A stretch of 64,000 nucleotides of DNA from Nymphaea colorata (Eukaryota; Streptophyta; Magnoliopsida; Nymphaeales; Nymphaeaceae). The stretch is from contig NC_045146.1 of assembly GCF_008831285.2 (NCBI RefSeq), positions 16,919,149-16,983,148 on the forward strand, written 5' to 3'. Position 1 is the stretch's first letter; the number at the start of each line of letters is the position of its first letter. Shown here one piece after another: positions 1-13,475 of this stretch. Position numbers and translations under genes: made by a program. The notes below the pieces were generated by a model. The model did no database searches and was not told where the DNA came from. It saw only the letters and a program-made list of their open reading frames with translations.

Positions 1-3000
1 ATGGAAGATTCATGTGACCTCATGTTTGGTAGAAACCAGATGGATGAAAACCAAATGGTTTAATTTTGATGGCTGGATAAAAATCCAACCTTATTGATAT
101 GATCCTAAGACTATGTTAATGCAAAAAGTCGATCAATTTTTTGAGCTTTAATAGTGTTTTTATAATAAAAAAAAAACCATAGCATCGATATTTTGATAAT
201 AGACAAATCCAAATTTTTTATAAAAACAACTTGAATCAAAGCATGTTTTATATCACAATAGTTCTTATAATGTTCATATTTTATTTAAAATATTTTTTTG
301 GAAAAAAACTTAAAGCATTTTTTATTATCCCTGATTATATATATATAAAAGCATCAAGCATTCATATCTGCGGTCTCTTCTTCAATGCTCACGTGGTTAT
401 TGGTTGAACATATTAAATAATCTCCATTGAAAAGAAGAGCACAAAGAAAAATCTGGTTTCTCTAGCTTTCCCTCGGAAGTTATTATGGAGAAAGCCAGAA
501 GATCTCCATTCTTTGAAGAAAGCAACAGTGCATGTCCAATCAAACCCAAGTGCTGCAAAGCCGTGCTAGTGAAGTTAGCATGACATTAAATTAACCATTC
601 AGGTCCGGCGTCGAACTCGAACTCGAACTCTGAGAGTGAGTTCTCTGTTCTCGAGGAAAAAAAAGAAACAGCCAAACTTTGAATCACGGCGGTCCATACT
701 CAATACACCAATGTCGTCCAAATCGACCGATTCATATTTGAATTCCCCGCTCGACTGGTCCCCGTTTTCTCAAAGCTTTCGATTGCTGCAGATTCATTGG
801 CCATTAATACGTCGTCTGAATGACCTAGTGCACATTCTCTGATTTTATTATACATCTTCAGTTGGATGATCCACTCTTGCTTCAGATAAGCTTTTCCTTC
901 TGAAATACTTTTCTTCTTCTTCTTCTTTTGAAAAATCCGTACAACATCTACATTAAAAGTAAGATATTTTTAAGTGAGCTGCACTGGCAAATTCATCGAG
1001 AAGCAACCTGGTATCGAGGATTCTATAAATTTGCAGATATTGCTTCGCTGACAAGTGTTGAAGATATCGCATGAACTCACCACATTCGTCATCAGATACA
1101 TATAATATCTGAAGTTTTGGTTTGCTTTGCTTGTAGATTGAGCAACCTGTTCTTGTTCAATAAATGTGGGCTACCTACCTTCTGGGTAACCGGACTACGC
1201 GCAATTTCTTTTTCTTTCTCTTTTCATCATTAATTTGCTTGCTTTTGAGACCTAGTTGTTGCATGGACCAATGCATGCAGATATGAAGACGACGATGTGA
1301 ACACACGCGTAAGTCTTTAGCTGAAGCTTTTTGGATTTAATGGCAACCATATGGACCACAGTTATCAAGACAGCTACTTTTCGTTTCTTAAGTATTCATT
1401 ATCAGATTTTTAGCTCAAATAACAAGCGCGAATTCAAATTCAATTGGTGGCAAAATTGATTCCATTTGGTACTCAATTCAAGTGTGTCATGTGTCAAGTA
1501 ATGACGGCTAGAGTACAATTTAAATTTCATTTTTCATTATCTTTAATATATTTTTTCATTTAAAAAAATTAACCATTTTGATATTTTCAGTCGACTCACA
1601 ATTGATTCACCTGAATCGGTGAATCAGCAGAACCAATTTTTATAGCAGGACTAGTTCACCCTACTTCCAGAAATCTCAGCATCGCCTCTGCAGATGTAAT
1701 ATTTCTTAAAATATCTTCTTCGCGGTGTCCACATCATGTACCCGGCCAATATTCATTTACTATGAACTCCATTGAAGATGTTCCTCGCTAGAGTCCACCA
1801 CCCAAAGCTCACTTGGGCCTACGTTTGATTTGCAGCAGGAGCAGAGCTAGGATCAGAGCTAGTATGATGAATTTTTAATGGTAAAATTTTTGCACAATCA
1901 AACTGTAGAAATTGGTTTTCCATTTTTGTTTTTAGAATTTTGGGTGTGGGTTTCTCACGATACCTGTTCTTGGACGGAAAGGATTTTGATGCCTAGAAAT
2001 AAATTCCTACTCCTCATTTTGGTTCTTATAAATTCTTCACACTCAAATGAGATAATCCACGTGCTGGCGGTTTGAATGTCTATGAGTTATCTAATTAGTA
2101 TATCCAACAAAATTTCAAGAATGAATGTGTTTGCAACCATGGTTATTCTCCTTTTCCTTTTTACGTTAATCGGGTGATAACTATGTATGCGTCTAATTTC
2201 ATCATGCAGCGACATAATAATGGTGGCCATATGGTTGTCTGTACCACATAAATTTTTGTTTCCTATAGATAAGGTGGCAAGATAAAACGATTTCTTTTTC
2301 CAATAATGAAAATGTTTATGTTTGATTGTCAAAATTAGAGATATCCATCTTTGCGTCATTAGTTGGTAGGGACACAGGTCAGACACCTACGTACCTTGAT
2401 TGAATGATCGGGAATGAGGTGTACAGATAGGAATACAGTCCGCTACTTCTTACTTGAATCATTTAAACATGAAAATTCTGATTTTCTGAAGTTGGATTTA
2501 GTTCAACTTTGTTGAATCTTCTTTGCGTTTAGAGATAAATATCATAGACCAATGAAGTTGGTTCATTAAACGGTGTATTTAAATATCATTAACGCTGAAC
2601 TGTAGAGATGAAATTGCAATGTCCACAATTGGTAGGAGTGAGATGTCTTCTTAGGGACTTCTATCCTACGCCAACTCTTCATATTATCCAGAATGCAAAT
2701 AATATCTCATCAAACTAAGTATCTTCTCAACCATTTTGCCACCTTATGTTTGCGACAAAAAAAGAAAAAGAAAAAAGGAACATGTTATCTAACCAAAACC
2801 ATAGCTTCAGAAGCCAGAGAGTAAACGCACACAGGAGCTTCAACAGAGCAGAAATAGTCTTGAAACCTTTTGCAGCTCCAGCGGACCTTCAATCTTCCAA
2901 AAGGGGTGGAATGATTTCTCCAGCCATTGTGGTTCGCGGGATTGTTCATGACTATTCTGTGATGATGAAGATGCACGAATACTAAGCTGCTTGGAAAGCT

Positions 3001-6000
3001 TCCGGAGGACGTATGTACTCACGTCATTGTTGAACTTAAGAACAGATGACAGTAATTTCCAGGGAATAAAGAAATACCCATGTTCTGGAGTTCAGACAAG
3101 TTGACGAATATGGGTCTAACTTTCTAAGTCATTTACTACCAACAGCAAGAAGGCTGATCGCATTTATTTCAATTTGTTGTTGACAAATACATTGCACTTC
3201 ATTGTTGAATTTGTTTTTATTAGTAATGTGCAGGTGGCGGGCACTAAATCCACATAAATAGGGAGCAGAAAGAGATAGCGAGAGAGAGATAGATCCTACC
3301 TTGATGTAATAACAGGAAAGTCAACTTGATGAACTTTCCGAGTCCTGCATCTATTTAGCTGATAAGAGCAGGAAAGTGTACAAGAAAGGTTTAGGTGACT
3401 TAATGTTTGAATTTCTTCCATTGATTACTGTAAGCCAAGCCGCTATCCAACTTCTTAAACCAGAACTGTGTCAGATGGAAAAGTTGCTTCACAGAAACAG
3501 GGTATCGTATTGGTAAACTGTTCTTACATGCATCTACATGCATGAGCCAAAGACTTAGCAGTTAGCAACCATACAAATATGATGGGCGAGTATGTTACAT
3601 ACAAGAAGTTGAGGACCCACAAACTTACTGGCAAAACCTTTGGGCAGCAAGTATTTGGCTATTTTGGGGACAGTAATCATTCCTTGGTCAGCAGCCTGGC
3701 CAGAGACTAAATTTCAGCACTTTCTAGAGTCAAACTAGTAACTCCACAGAAATAAAAGCAACAGCAGTCCAACACCATTATCTAAAAATGGTGCAGATGA
3801 TGAGATCATTTAATCCACAATAATATCAGAACGGAAGATAAAAGTTGTGGTAGACAGGTTATTATTAAAACAATTGACAAGAAGAATTTAGTTTTCGTTG
3901 CAGAATAGCATGCTTAATTAAATTTGATATGTGGATGTAACTCAGCAGCAACTTCTTCAAGTATTTGTCAAAATGTTTTTATGTAATTACACCTAGTGAA
4001 GATCAGAGCACATGTTTCTGGAAATGACAAGGCTTGCCAGAACAACCAAAGAACTGCTCATGAGAATGATACAGGGATTCTTCAACTGACTGCAAGAAAC
4101 ACATTGTCAATGCAATAATTACGTGGTGGCTTTCAGGAAGGAACTGCACACATTGTCTTTTCTGATCCTTCGGTGGGCAGTATGATACCTAACAAACACA
4201 TTAAGGAAGATGATAAGGAAGATAGAATTGTCAACTAGCAGTGGAGCCGAGTTTTAATTTGGAGGAAAGACACATCTTAAAATCAATTCAATTCTTTAAT
4301 AAAAAGAAAAGGACAACTTACAGTTGCTTTAGCAAAAGTAGGATGATGCAAAGTCACTCTTTAACATTACCACGGATATATCATTGTTCTTTTGTCTTTT
4401 ATTTCGTTCTTATCAGGAAAATCTCAAAACTTGATAACATTTAAAACATATCCAAAAATTATGAATTTGGTGTTACTTTTTTTACGAAGGATGCTGATAA
4501 AGACTCAAAATCGGTTTTAAACCTTTAAAAGAAACAAAAATGGAAAACATATACTTAAAAAGTAAGTTTCTCATAAAAGAAAATGTACCGTGATATTATT
4601 AAGATACTTATATGTTAGTGATGTGTAGAAAATATCGTGACACTTTCCCCAAAAGAATACTACTGCTTTGGTGACAATATCAGGTTATTCATAGCTAATA
4701 TTTGTTTCAATGCTCTTAAATTTGCCCACAGAAATTTGATGTCCTTGAAGAGCATATGCTCTGCAACCTTGTGCAGATGAGGCAAGGAATGCCGAAGATT
4801 TGGGGTTTAAATTAATGGAGGGGCAGAGCCAGAAAATTCTGGCTAAGGGTTACTAGTTATACAATTTTAAATTTTATTAAGAAGCATCAATATATAAATA
4901 AAAAAAACTTTCCCAGAGTATCAATATGAAAATAGAAAATTTTTTCCACACCTTCCTCCGCCCCCGAATTAATGGTTTGAGGGATGATGCCGGACGACTG
5001 AACTCAGATGCTGGCTGTATTCTCGCCGGCTGCTGCAGGCAGAGAATGACAGAGTCGGACAATGTAGGTGCATGTGCCTGTGTGTGTATGTGTATGTGAG
5101 AGAGAGAGAGGGAGAAGGTAGGCGAGGGGAGGCTGCCCATCTTGTCCGGCCGGGTTCAGGCTGGGTACAACTTACACTCTTGTAAGTGAGTGGGTGAAGT
5201 CTCCAAATCAAACTGGTCGAATTCTATGTTGCCGGGTGGCTAAATAATTAAAATTCAAAAGGTCTTATCGTTTTAGTGAGAGGCAAACGTACCGGTACCA
5301 CAACATTGGTCACATTCAAGCAACTATAATTTCTTAATGACAGAAGCAACCAATGGCAGTACTGCAAGGACCACAAGTTGAATGAACCAAGAAAGAAGCA
5401 ATTTAAGCATATAAGGTCCTTTTCAGATGAATTCAATAAGAATATTTTGTACAAATTTGTATTCCATTATCAATTTAATTTAATGGAATTTTTGATATAA
5501 TTATCGACATCTAGATCAAATTCAACGTCTTTATATCAAAACAACGGCACCGACAATGGCTGCAGGTTGCTTCCTCTTTCCTCTTTCAAGGGCATACGCC
5601 CTATAGAGCCTATTCTCTAAAAGCTTAAATTAGTGGTTAAACTTGAGTGGATCTAGGTATACTTATATATGACAGCCCTGTGAAACCCAGGTCACTGCCG
5701 CATAGCCAATTGAACATTTGTTAACTATATTTTTAGTGTCTCGTGTAAAAAAAATTCTATCTGGGTGCCTCTTTTTCTCTCTCTCTCGTGATCTTCTAGT
5801 GGCAGCAACATTATCGAACTTATGCCCCCCCACTACCTATTTTGGTTCTTATCAACAGGCGCATCAAACTCAATCCTTGTCATCGGCGTCACGGGTTATA
5901 ATAATAATGAATTTATTTGAAATTCAGGCAAGACCTTATTTTGATATGATGTTACACAGTATTCATTTCCATTGTTAGTTCTAGAAAAATGGTTGGAAAA

Positions 6001-6571
6001 CATTTATTATGTTTTCACAACATTGGTATAAGTCAAATAGTGTTGGACGCACTTATCAACCAGAATTGTATGAACTGAATACCATTCGTGAATCTGTCTT
6101 AATTGAATAGATCGAATCGATGTAACCATAATTTGAAAGGTTATATAATTCTCTTGGTTGCTAGTGTGAATTTCACATATGGTTTTCTGTCATTTTGAAC
6201 CGAGAGGTCATGTGAAGTAAGAATTTAAAGGACTAATTATTGAATAGATTTGAAGGTCAATTTACTCAAACATGGAATTTGGCAAACAGCATATTATTAG
6301 GCCAAGTGAGAGAGTATTGGAATTTAGGTCTTGAACCAACTGTAACCTGTCCTAATGACATGGTAAACACGTCATAAGCTAATAGATATACCATTACTAT
6401 GAGGCATAAGAGGGACCAGTCATTGACTTCTTCACCATTACTATGAGGCATGTCCTCATCGAAAGGTTCATTAATTAGGCAGAGACTCAAGGAGGAAAAT
6501 GACCATAACCAGATCCACTCCCCCTATATTACTACTTAGCTGTGGATCCGATTCATTTCAACCGTATATAA
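1..6571. other. Intergenic, no gene supported
   Basis: I see no reading frame here with recognisable protein similarity or a convincing exon chain. A short TCGAAC-type simple repeat lies near 610-630. An 18-bp unit (accattactatgaggcat) occurs twice, at about 6390 and 6432. Near 4813-4860 there is a fragment of the recurring 'ggcagagccagaaa' repeat family also seen at 13.3, 31.1, 37.0 and 39.4 kb. The rest is AT-rich unassigned sequence. Confidence 0.6.
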
Positions 6572-6812
6572 ATGAACTTAAATCCTTCCATCATTTTGAG
6601 TTATGTCTAATCACAGCCGTTTAATGCATTGAATGGATGTGATTAAACGCAACCATCCGATGCCATTCTTTAGTGTACTCTGCGAAAGGTCGAAATATAT
6701 ATACATATTACATATAGATGAGCTTAAATCCTTCCATCATTTCATCATTTTGAATTATGTCTACTTAATGCATTGAATATATGTGATTAAAGGCAACCAT
6801 CCGATCCGATGT
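6572..6812. repeat. Imperfect tandem duplication, about 146-bp period
   Basis: Two similar copies of about 90 bp, at about 6572-6663 and 6718-6812, share the blocks 'cttaaatccttccatcat', 'taatgcattgaat' and 'gcaaccatccgat'. The second copy has a short internal repeat of 'ttccatcat' and small deletions. Between them lies an AT-rich spacer. No coding function is apparent. Confidence 0.75.
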
Positions 6813-8540
6813 ATATTTATTTATTTTTTCACCCGACATGTCCAATGGGTCCAGACAAGTACACTGTGGTTTGACTTAAGGAAGGGAGTGACAGCTATAA
6901 GGATCTAAACCGTGACAGCTATAGCCAACTCCTTACAATAGTTATGGAAGGCAGAAGCCTGATGAAGTTGGGAGGAACTACCCTCTTAAATTTTGCATGA
7001 GATTTTGTCTGTGCTGTTACCCTACGACTATTATATGTCTTAAATTGGGGGTCGTCCTTTATCTTCATCTACTTGCACGAATCAATCAATCAATCATGCA
7101 CAATGTTGGAACCACTATCTAAGATTTTAAATCCCGGATGTATAATCCGGTTGGAAATACTGCTTCGTTTTCCTTTCCGGATCCTGTCTCCTGCAATTAT
7201 GCGGCAGGACTGCTTCCGAGATTCGGCAACTACTGTATCCAGTCCTTTTTCGCGTGCCTTGTCTTCCTCGACAGATTGGGTTTGGATGTTGGTCTCGCTT
7301 GAATTGGACGGGGCGAGTACTCTCCGGCCTCCACCGCAGCCGCAGAGGCCGGCATTTGCTGGATATCATATGGACGTCCCTTTCGTTAGGTTGGCTCGGT
7401 CATCCTTTCCCTGTCAAGGCGCCTGCCTGCACCAAGCAAAGGCAGGCACCATCATGTGCAGTGCTCTGATATGGCCGCCTTCCTATTTAATGGAAGGCAT
7501 GTGACCTCACAGTGCTTCTTGCTGCCGTTCATCACATGGTGTCCAGCTTGGGGAGGCATATAAAAGTAAGAATCTTCTTTAAAGCTTGTTTAGATGTCGA
7601 AGCCGCACTCTTAGTTAGGAGGAAAAGATCTAATTTAGTTAAAGCTTGCCTGGCAACTGCTGAACTGGAGATTAAAACTTCACTGAATCTTCTTTAACAA
7701 ATTAGGAGACTCTTGTGGACTGTGATCGCAGAGCTTATAATGTACCAACCGAAGGCTGATTATTCGAAGGAAGAAGCTTTGAATGTTTGCTTTTAATTAG
7801 TCCCACCATGCTGAACGAACAACGCCATTAGTTGCCTCTAGGTGGAAGGACGACAACAATCAAAGAGAAATTATTTCTGCGATGGTGATGCAACTTCGAC
7901 GTATCCTTTACTATCACTCTATTCGCTCGTCATCAGGTAAGCAGGACAATGACGTTCCCTCTGCACTCCATAAGTTTTTCTGTGAAAATTGCAGAAGCAA
8001 GTAATTACTGCCTTCTCTTCAATAATTTTCTCTTTGACTTCGTTCATGTGATTTATTTGGCTACAGTGGTATCCGTCCGGTGGACGTCCTTTCGGCTTGA
8101 AGTTCTGTCACGTCCATAGTCCAAAATTGTTTTGGTGTCTGCTCGATACTTTTCGGCAGGCTCGGCCTCTTCGTGGAGAATTTCTCCTGAACGCGTAGAA
8201 GTTACTGGTTTTCATGCTGAATTAATTATAGACTCAAACTGCATTTTGGGACAGGATTTGGTTTTCCCGATGTACTGCTTTCAAGATGGTACTTGTGGAA
8301 GTCTAATGAACCATTATTATATGAATGTGTTCACGAGGTTACATAGTTTCCATGACAAACTTAACAGATTTGAGAGCATTATAAAGGCGGTGCTCTTACC
8401 ATGGCAGTATTACTTTGTTCTTGAGATAGAAAGCCAATGACTTCTTTTCTTGTGGTTCAAGTGATAGGAGTCTGTTAGTTCAACTAAATTGAAGAATTAG
8501 CAGCTCATTTGAAGCACGCTCTTTTATGCATACTCAATTT
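6813..8540. other. Intergenic, no gene supported
   Basis: A 143-codon frame at 7073-7504 (plus) has no family resemblance, and its first in-frame start is not an ATG. It is more GC-rich than its surroundings and could be a degraded gene or transposon fragment. I see no splice-supported continuation. Confidence 0.45.
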
Positions 8541-8710
8541 TTAAGGGAGCGTTTGAATGAAACTTCAAAACCAGGTTTTAGAAGCAAAACCACAACCAGA
8601 CTTTGTCTCCATACTGGGTTTTTAGAATATTTAAAATGCAATAATGAAAGCTAGGTTTGAGGAAAACCTAGTTTGGGTGAAACCTGGTTTTGTAAAAGAG
8701 AGCAAAAAAC

Positions 8711-8749
<39 letters not shown>

Positions 8750-8840
8750 CGAAATAAACAAAGTTTTGAAAACTCATTAAAAAACCAGATTTTCATATAA
8801 AACTTGGTGTAGATGAGGGTGTCATTCAAACGCCCCTTAA
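8541..8840. mobile_element. MITE-like element with 20-bp terminal inverted repeats
   Basis: The left end (ttaagggagcgtttgaatga, 8541-8560) is the inverted complement of the right end (8821-8840) with about two mismatches. The 300-bp interior is non-coding and rich in 'aaaccagg/cctggttt' sub-repeats, which would fold back. It contains a (TA)n tract at 8714-8749. TTAA or TAA at both borders fits a Tourist/PIF-Harbinger-like element or another short-target-site type; the exact superfamily is inferred. Confidence 0.75.
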
Positions 8841-9878
8841 AAGCATTAACATTTCTATATCTGTGTGTAGTAAAATGGTTGGGCAATGACACAGTTAATG
8901 AGGTAAAACCGAGGCCTATCGATTACGAGTGGAAAATATATCATTTGGTACCACCGCAAAGGCACATGAACAATAATAAACTGCATGTAAGTATATGTTT
9001 TTTCATAGTTTTGATCAATTGAATGCGCTTCTTACATGAAAAAAGCATGTAGGCTTAGCAGGGGGTGGAGTCAAGGGGTGAAAAATTTTAAAACTATAAT
9101 TCGACCCTCTCATGAAAAATTCTTGACTCGATCTCCGTCCTTGGGCAAGAGGATGCTCCCCATCAGTTCAGTTGGGTTGGCAGCTACCTAGGGTTATGAT
9201 CAATTTTGGGGTTGATACTCTATAGAATGGACTAAATTAAAGACGACTCTCCTTGTTGCATTTATCACTAGCTTATCAAACTAACTTTTTCTGTTTCCAA
9301 GGAGTTTAGCAAAGTTTTATACTGTAGATCGAGCAACAAAGTCTCTCAACTTGAATGTGATTTGAAGGGAGTTTGAACGCCTTCGTGCCGCTGCAAAGCT
9401 AGCTATTGAGTAAACACAGGCTCTTAGCCCCTTACCCTGTTTGCAATTCCAAATGCATAACCCTTTTGTAGTATTTCTTCTGTGCTTGTTTCAAAATTAA
9501 ATGTAACTGAAAGCGCAAGTGGGTGACTGGAGCTTGGCCAAAATTAATGTCATTTTTGGTTGGCCATTTTCAATGACATTTTCTCCTATTCATTATACAA
9601 ACTAGACATTTTTTGAGAGCAACTAAAAGCTTCCGTTACGTGCATTATTATGAGTTTCCTAGAAACAGGCAAGGTTTCATTGTTTGGTTGTATTATTTAA
9701 GTTGACGTAATGGGTCATATTTGGTTCCTAATCATATTATTGTGCTCACGAGTAGATTCTCACAAAAATAACAATAAAATAGGACCAAAATCAAGTTTAA
9801 AAAGCTAAGAGGTCAGCACACGTCAAGTAATTCTTATGTTCATATCATAAGGAACAAAAAGCAAACGGTTTAGAAGTA

Positions 9879-9942
<64 letters not shown>
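9879..9942. repeat. Compound microsatellite (TC)n(TA)n
   Basis: About nine TC units run directly into about 23 TA units. No gene is adjacent. Confidence 0.95.
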
Positions 9943-9943
<1 letters not shown>

Positions 9944-10591
9944 CATTAATTAACAACTTTCTTTCCTTGACTTTTATCTAACTTCAGTCTTTTTTGAAAG
10001 ATCAATGACCCCTTAAAGGTCACTTACCTACCGATCTCTTATATATATCATTTTCGTGGCAGTGTAAAGGTAGGAGATTCTATGAAAAAAAAAGGGGTAG
10101 GACAAAAACGAGTGCGGCCAAAGTTGTGAAAGATACCTAGAGATTAAAAAGAGAAATAATTACAATGCAACAACTTGGAATTCATAATATTGATAACTTC
10201 TTTTTATTTTTAATTAAAAATATTTCGGACTAGCTGGGTACAACGTGGCGATGGAGAACGACATATTATACGATCCTGCATGCAAATACATGAGCTAAGC
10301 AAAAACTTTATTTATTAAAATGGCACAAATAAATAAAAAACGTAAAATATTATTTTTATCTTGGCATAATAATCTAATGGTTTTCTACACATTATTTGTC
10401 GGGAAAAAGTGAACCACGTAGGCCACAAGGGCAACCAGCCAAAGATTCACACTAATCAGCAAGATCATCTAGTATTCAAAATTTAGGAAAATGACAATAT
10501 TCTTATGCTTGATTTTCTTGTGAAAATAAGAATCGAAGCTTGCAGGGGAGAATCAAGTAGACCACCTTTCACGATCATGCAATCAATCCAT

Positions 10592-10643
10592 CAATAAATA
10601 AATAAATAAATAAATAAATAAATTATATATATATATATATATA
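10592..10643. repeat. Compound microsatellite (AATA)n(TA)n
   Basis: About eight AATA units are followed by about nine TA units in non-coding AT-rich DNA. Confidence 0.95.
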
Positions 10644-13311
10644 ACATTTTGCGGCGTTTTTTAAGTAATAATGTTAGATTGGCTCTAAACAACATCTACG
10701 GTAAGTCAAATCGAGTGTGTATAAGACAAACGTGGACTTTAATTGAGCCAGGCAGATCTTAGGTCGAATGTATTAAATAAACTAAATTAAGCTACTTTAT
10801 ATTGATTATTTACCCTCATAATGGCTGGTTGGTAGGAGCTTATTCAAAGTACAAACGAGTAAAAGCTCTTGGAGTTTCTTTCTTTTTAAGTGCAGATTGG
10901 TACTGGGATCGAGGGTACCACTGTCGGCCCTAGCTTATGGTGATGATAAACTTCATAAGATTCATGGACCAACTTTCACTACACTTTTGTATCTATTGCA
11001 AATCCTTTTGTATCAAATGCAATCTTGGATGCCAATAGATCAAATTTGCATCCAATACAACTATTACTATTTCCTGCTATTCCGATATTGACTCGGAACC
11101 AAATTTAGATCCAAATATAAAAAACTACAGAACCACATCTAAGTTTTTACTTGTAATCAGATTGTAATGCTAGTGAAAGTCAGATATCTACCAAATGTGG
11201 TAAGAAACAGCTGTGCCATACCACTAGAATCTGGATTTTCAATTCAGATTTGAATAAAATCCATAGTAGATTATGCCAATAGTGCTGTGCACGGCTTGCA
11301 GGCATCAAAACATTGGTTTATTTAGAACAAAAAAATGCACCAAGTCCAGTGCCTTTAGATTAATCAGATACAAACTCGCAAAGCGAATTGTGGAGCTTTT
11401 CATAAAGCACGCACTCGCGAAGCGAATAATACAGATCTCCGACACTGTCTCCTGCCGATTTGCAGCTCTAACTATAACCAAGTATAAGGGTTAGCTGGCT
11501 CTGCCTAACTTTGTTTAAATAAATAATTGTGAATGGGATCTCAAGATGACAAAGTAATGGGGTCGTATGTTTCAGGTTTTATGGACCCTGTCCATGATTC
11601 ATGGCTCTCTCTCTCTCAATAATTTGGAAGGTAGAGCCACTTGCTAATAGTGATAATATCACAAGATATTAAGGCATATATAGGGCTGAATGCTAATAGT
11701 AGCTGCCTAGTTGCAGTTCGTGCTGCAACAATGTTTGCTTTAAAGGTTCGGTGTGGTCCCATTAAATGTATATTATCAAGAATTCAAGGAACCCTTTATG
11801 AAATCCAAACTTACATTATTTTCATCCAGTTTGCAGAGCACCTCTACCAATTTTTCTCAAGTACCGCAACCATTAAAGACCGAACCAGTCTTGTCTAGAA
11901 GCTTCTAGAATTTCTTTTATAAAATTGTTGTAGATATCTATGATTCTATGGTGGCTTTAGAAATGGGGAACTTTTCTGCTCCTTTCGTAATGTTGTTAAG
12001 GCCCATAGTAGAAGCTTTTTACCTTCTCCAGATGTGGGAGAAATGGAAAATCATTGGACGTCGTGCCTCAAAATTTTATATGATGTGGATGTCTTTGATG
12101 ACATAAAAGAATGGGCCTCCTTGTCTTTATTTCCAAAGACTAGATTTGAGAAAAGATACGAAGTTTGTTTCTTTTGGGTAGCATTCGAAAAAGATGAGAT
12201 GTTTGCTGCTTTCGAGTAACATTTGGAAACATCATCAGTCATTCTTCAAAACAAAAATGTAGCCGATCGGGTTGAAAGATGCATTAAACTCACACCGAAC
12301 ATTGACGAAGCTTTCGACCTTCAGTGCAATAGAGGACATGCGATTTAGAAAGTCCAGCAAATCAATTGGTGTTATGAAATTTTGCTACAATCAAGCTTTT
12401 TTCTTACAAAGAGATTGACGACTAAAACACCCATGTTGCTACTGATTGAGGAATGCGGAAGCAAATTACTTTTTAGTTTTTTTTTTTTTTCCTCAAAAGG
12501 TCTGCCAACTTTTATCGATAAAAAAAATGGCAGCGGTCTTTGGAGTTCTTTTCATCGTTCCACAACAAACAACAAATCCTATCCGTGTCCTTATTTCAAT
12601 GTTGATGATGACCCATTCAAAAGAAGACTTTAATTTTTGGTATTATATATGTATTTCATGTATTAAAAAAAAAATCTAATATTTTTTTGGCCAATTTACA
12701 ACCAATTTTAGTGGACCCGTGAACAGGATAGGCTGCCTCGTGCAAAGAGCTAATTATTCAGAACGAAAGATCCCTCGCTAACTTGCCTTGCCGATGAAAG
12801 ACTCTTCATTAATGGCTGCCATTGGTCGATGCCTTAATACCAGGAAGGGTCGGTCCCGAGAAGTGTGCGGTCGCCTACCAAGTTAGACTTGGCCAACTTC
12901 GGAGGAGGACCGACAGACCATCGTTATATCATTAAAGAAACGAGGGGGCCGAAGCAAGTTAATTTGACGAGCTAAATATATATAAAATCAAGTTTAATTG
13001 AAAGAGATCGTGAACAGCTAAATGCATTGAAGGTCGGACGAAATCAGCAATAGAAAATGAAGAAACTCTCACGTGAGATTCAAAAGGAAGCTAAAAATTA
13101 GACGATGATTTAGTACCAGCTACAGTACAATGCTGGTATGGGACTGACTTTTGACTTCGTTCAATTTAACTCTCGAGTCAACTCCAGGGCAATATTTCAT
13201 GTGGCAGATGCCACGTTTATGAGAAAAAGAAAGGCATGAATTATTTACTTAGCATGTGGAACCTTACTATTTTATAGAAACAAAAACTTAAACCAGGGTG
13301 TGAATCAGTGG

Positions 13312-13475
13312 TAGAGCCAGAAATTTTTTATTTTTTAGTTGGGGGACGCTCGAGCTACCAGCTCAAGTCCGGTGTGGGCAATTCATGTAATTTTTGAATC
13401 ATTATAGCATAATTTCAAGTATTTTTAAATAATTTTCTGTGAGCCAGTACCCACCATGTTCAACCAACCACTAAA
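13312..13475. repeat. Member of the 'gtggtagagccag' short repeat family
   Basis: It begins 'gtggtagagccagaaatttt' and continues with 'cagctcaagt' and 'tgtgggc...catgtaat' blocks that reappear in the same order at 39404-39560. The right part carries 'gagccagtacccaccatg', a diverged inverse of the left end. This suggests a small non-autonomous DNA transposon. Related starts lie at about 4813, 13677, 30926, 31107, 31184 and 36974. Confidence 0.5.

Larger units (their letters stand above)
8841..13311. other. Intergenic, no gene supported
   Basis: AT-rich sequence without recognisable coding exons. A 61-codon frame at 12034-12219 reads like protein but matches no family I know and has no splice-linked neighbours. 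It may be a fragment of a decayed transposon gene. Two long microsatellites in this stretch are listed separately. Confidence 0.5.

Noticed and set aside
7073-7504. 143-codon plus-strand frame as a gene
   Set aside because: No ATG start at the frame's beginning, no recognisable domain, low-complexity composition, and an overlapping frame on the other strand.
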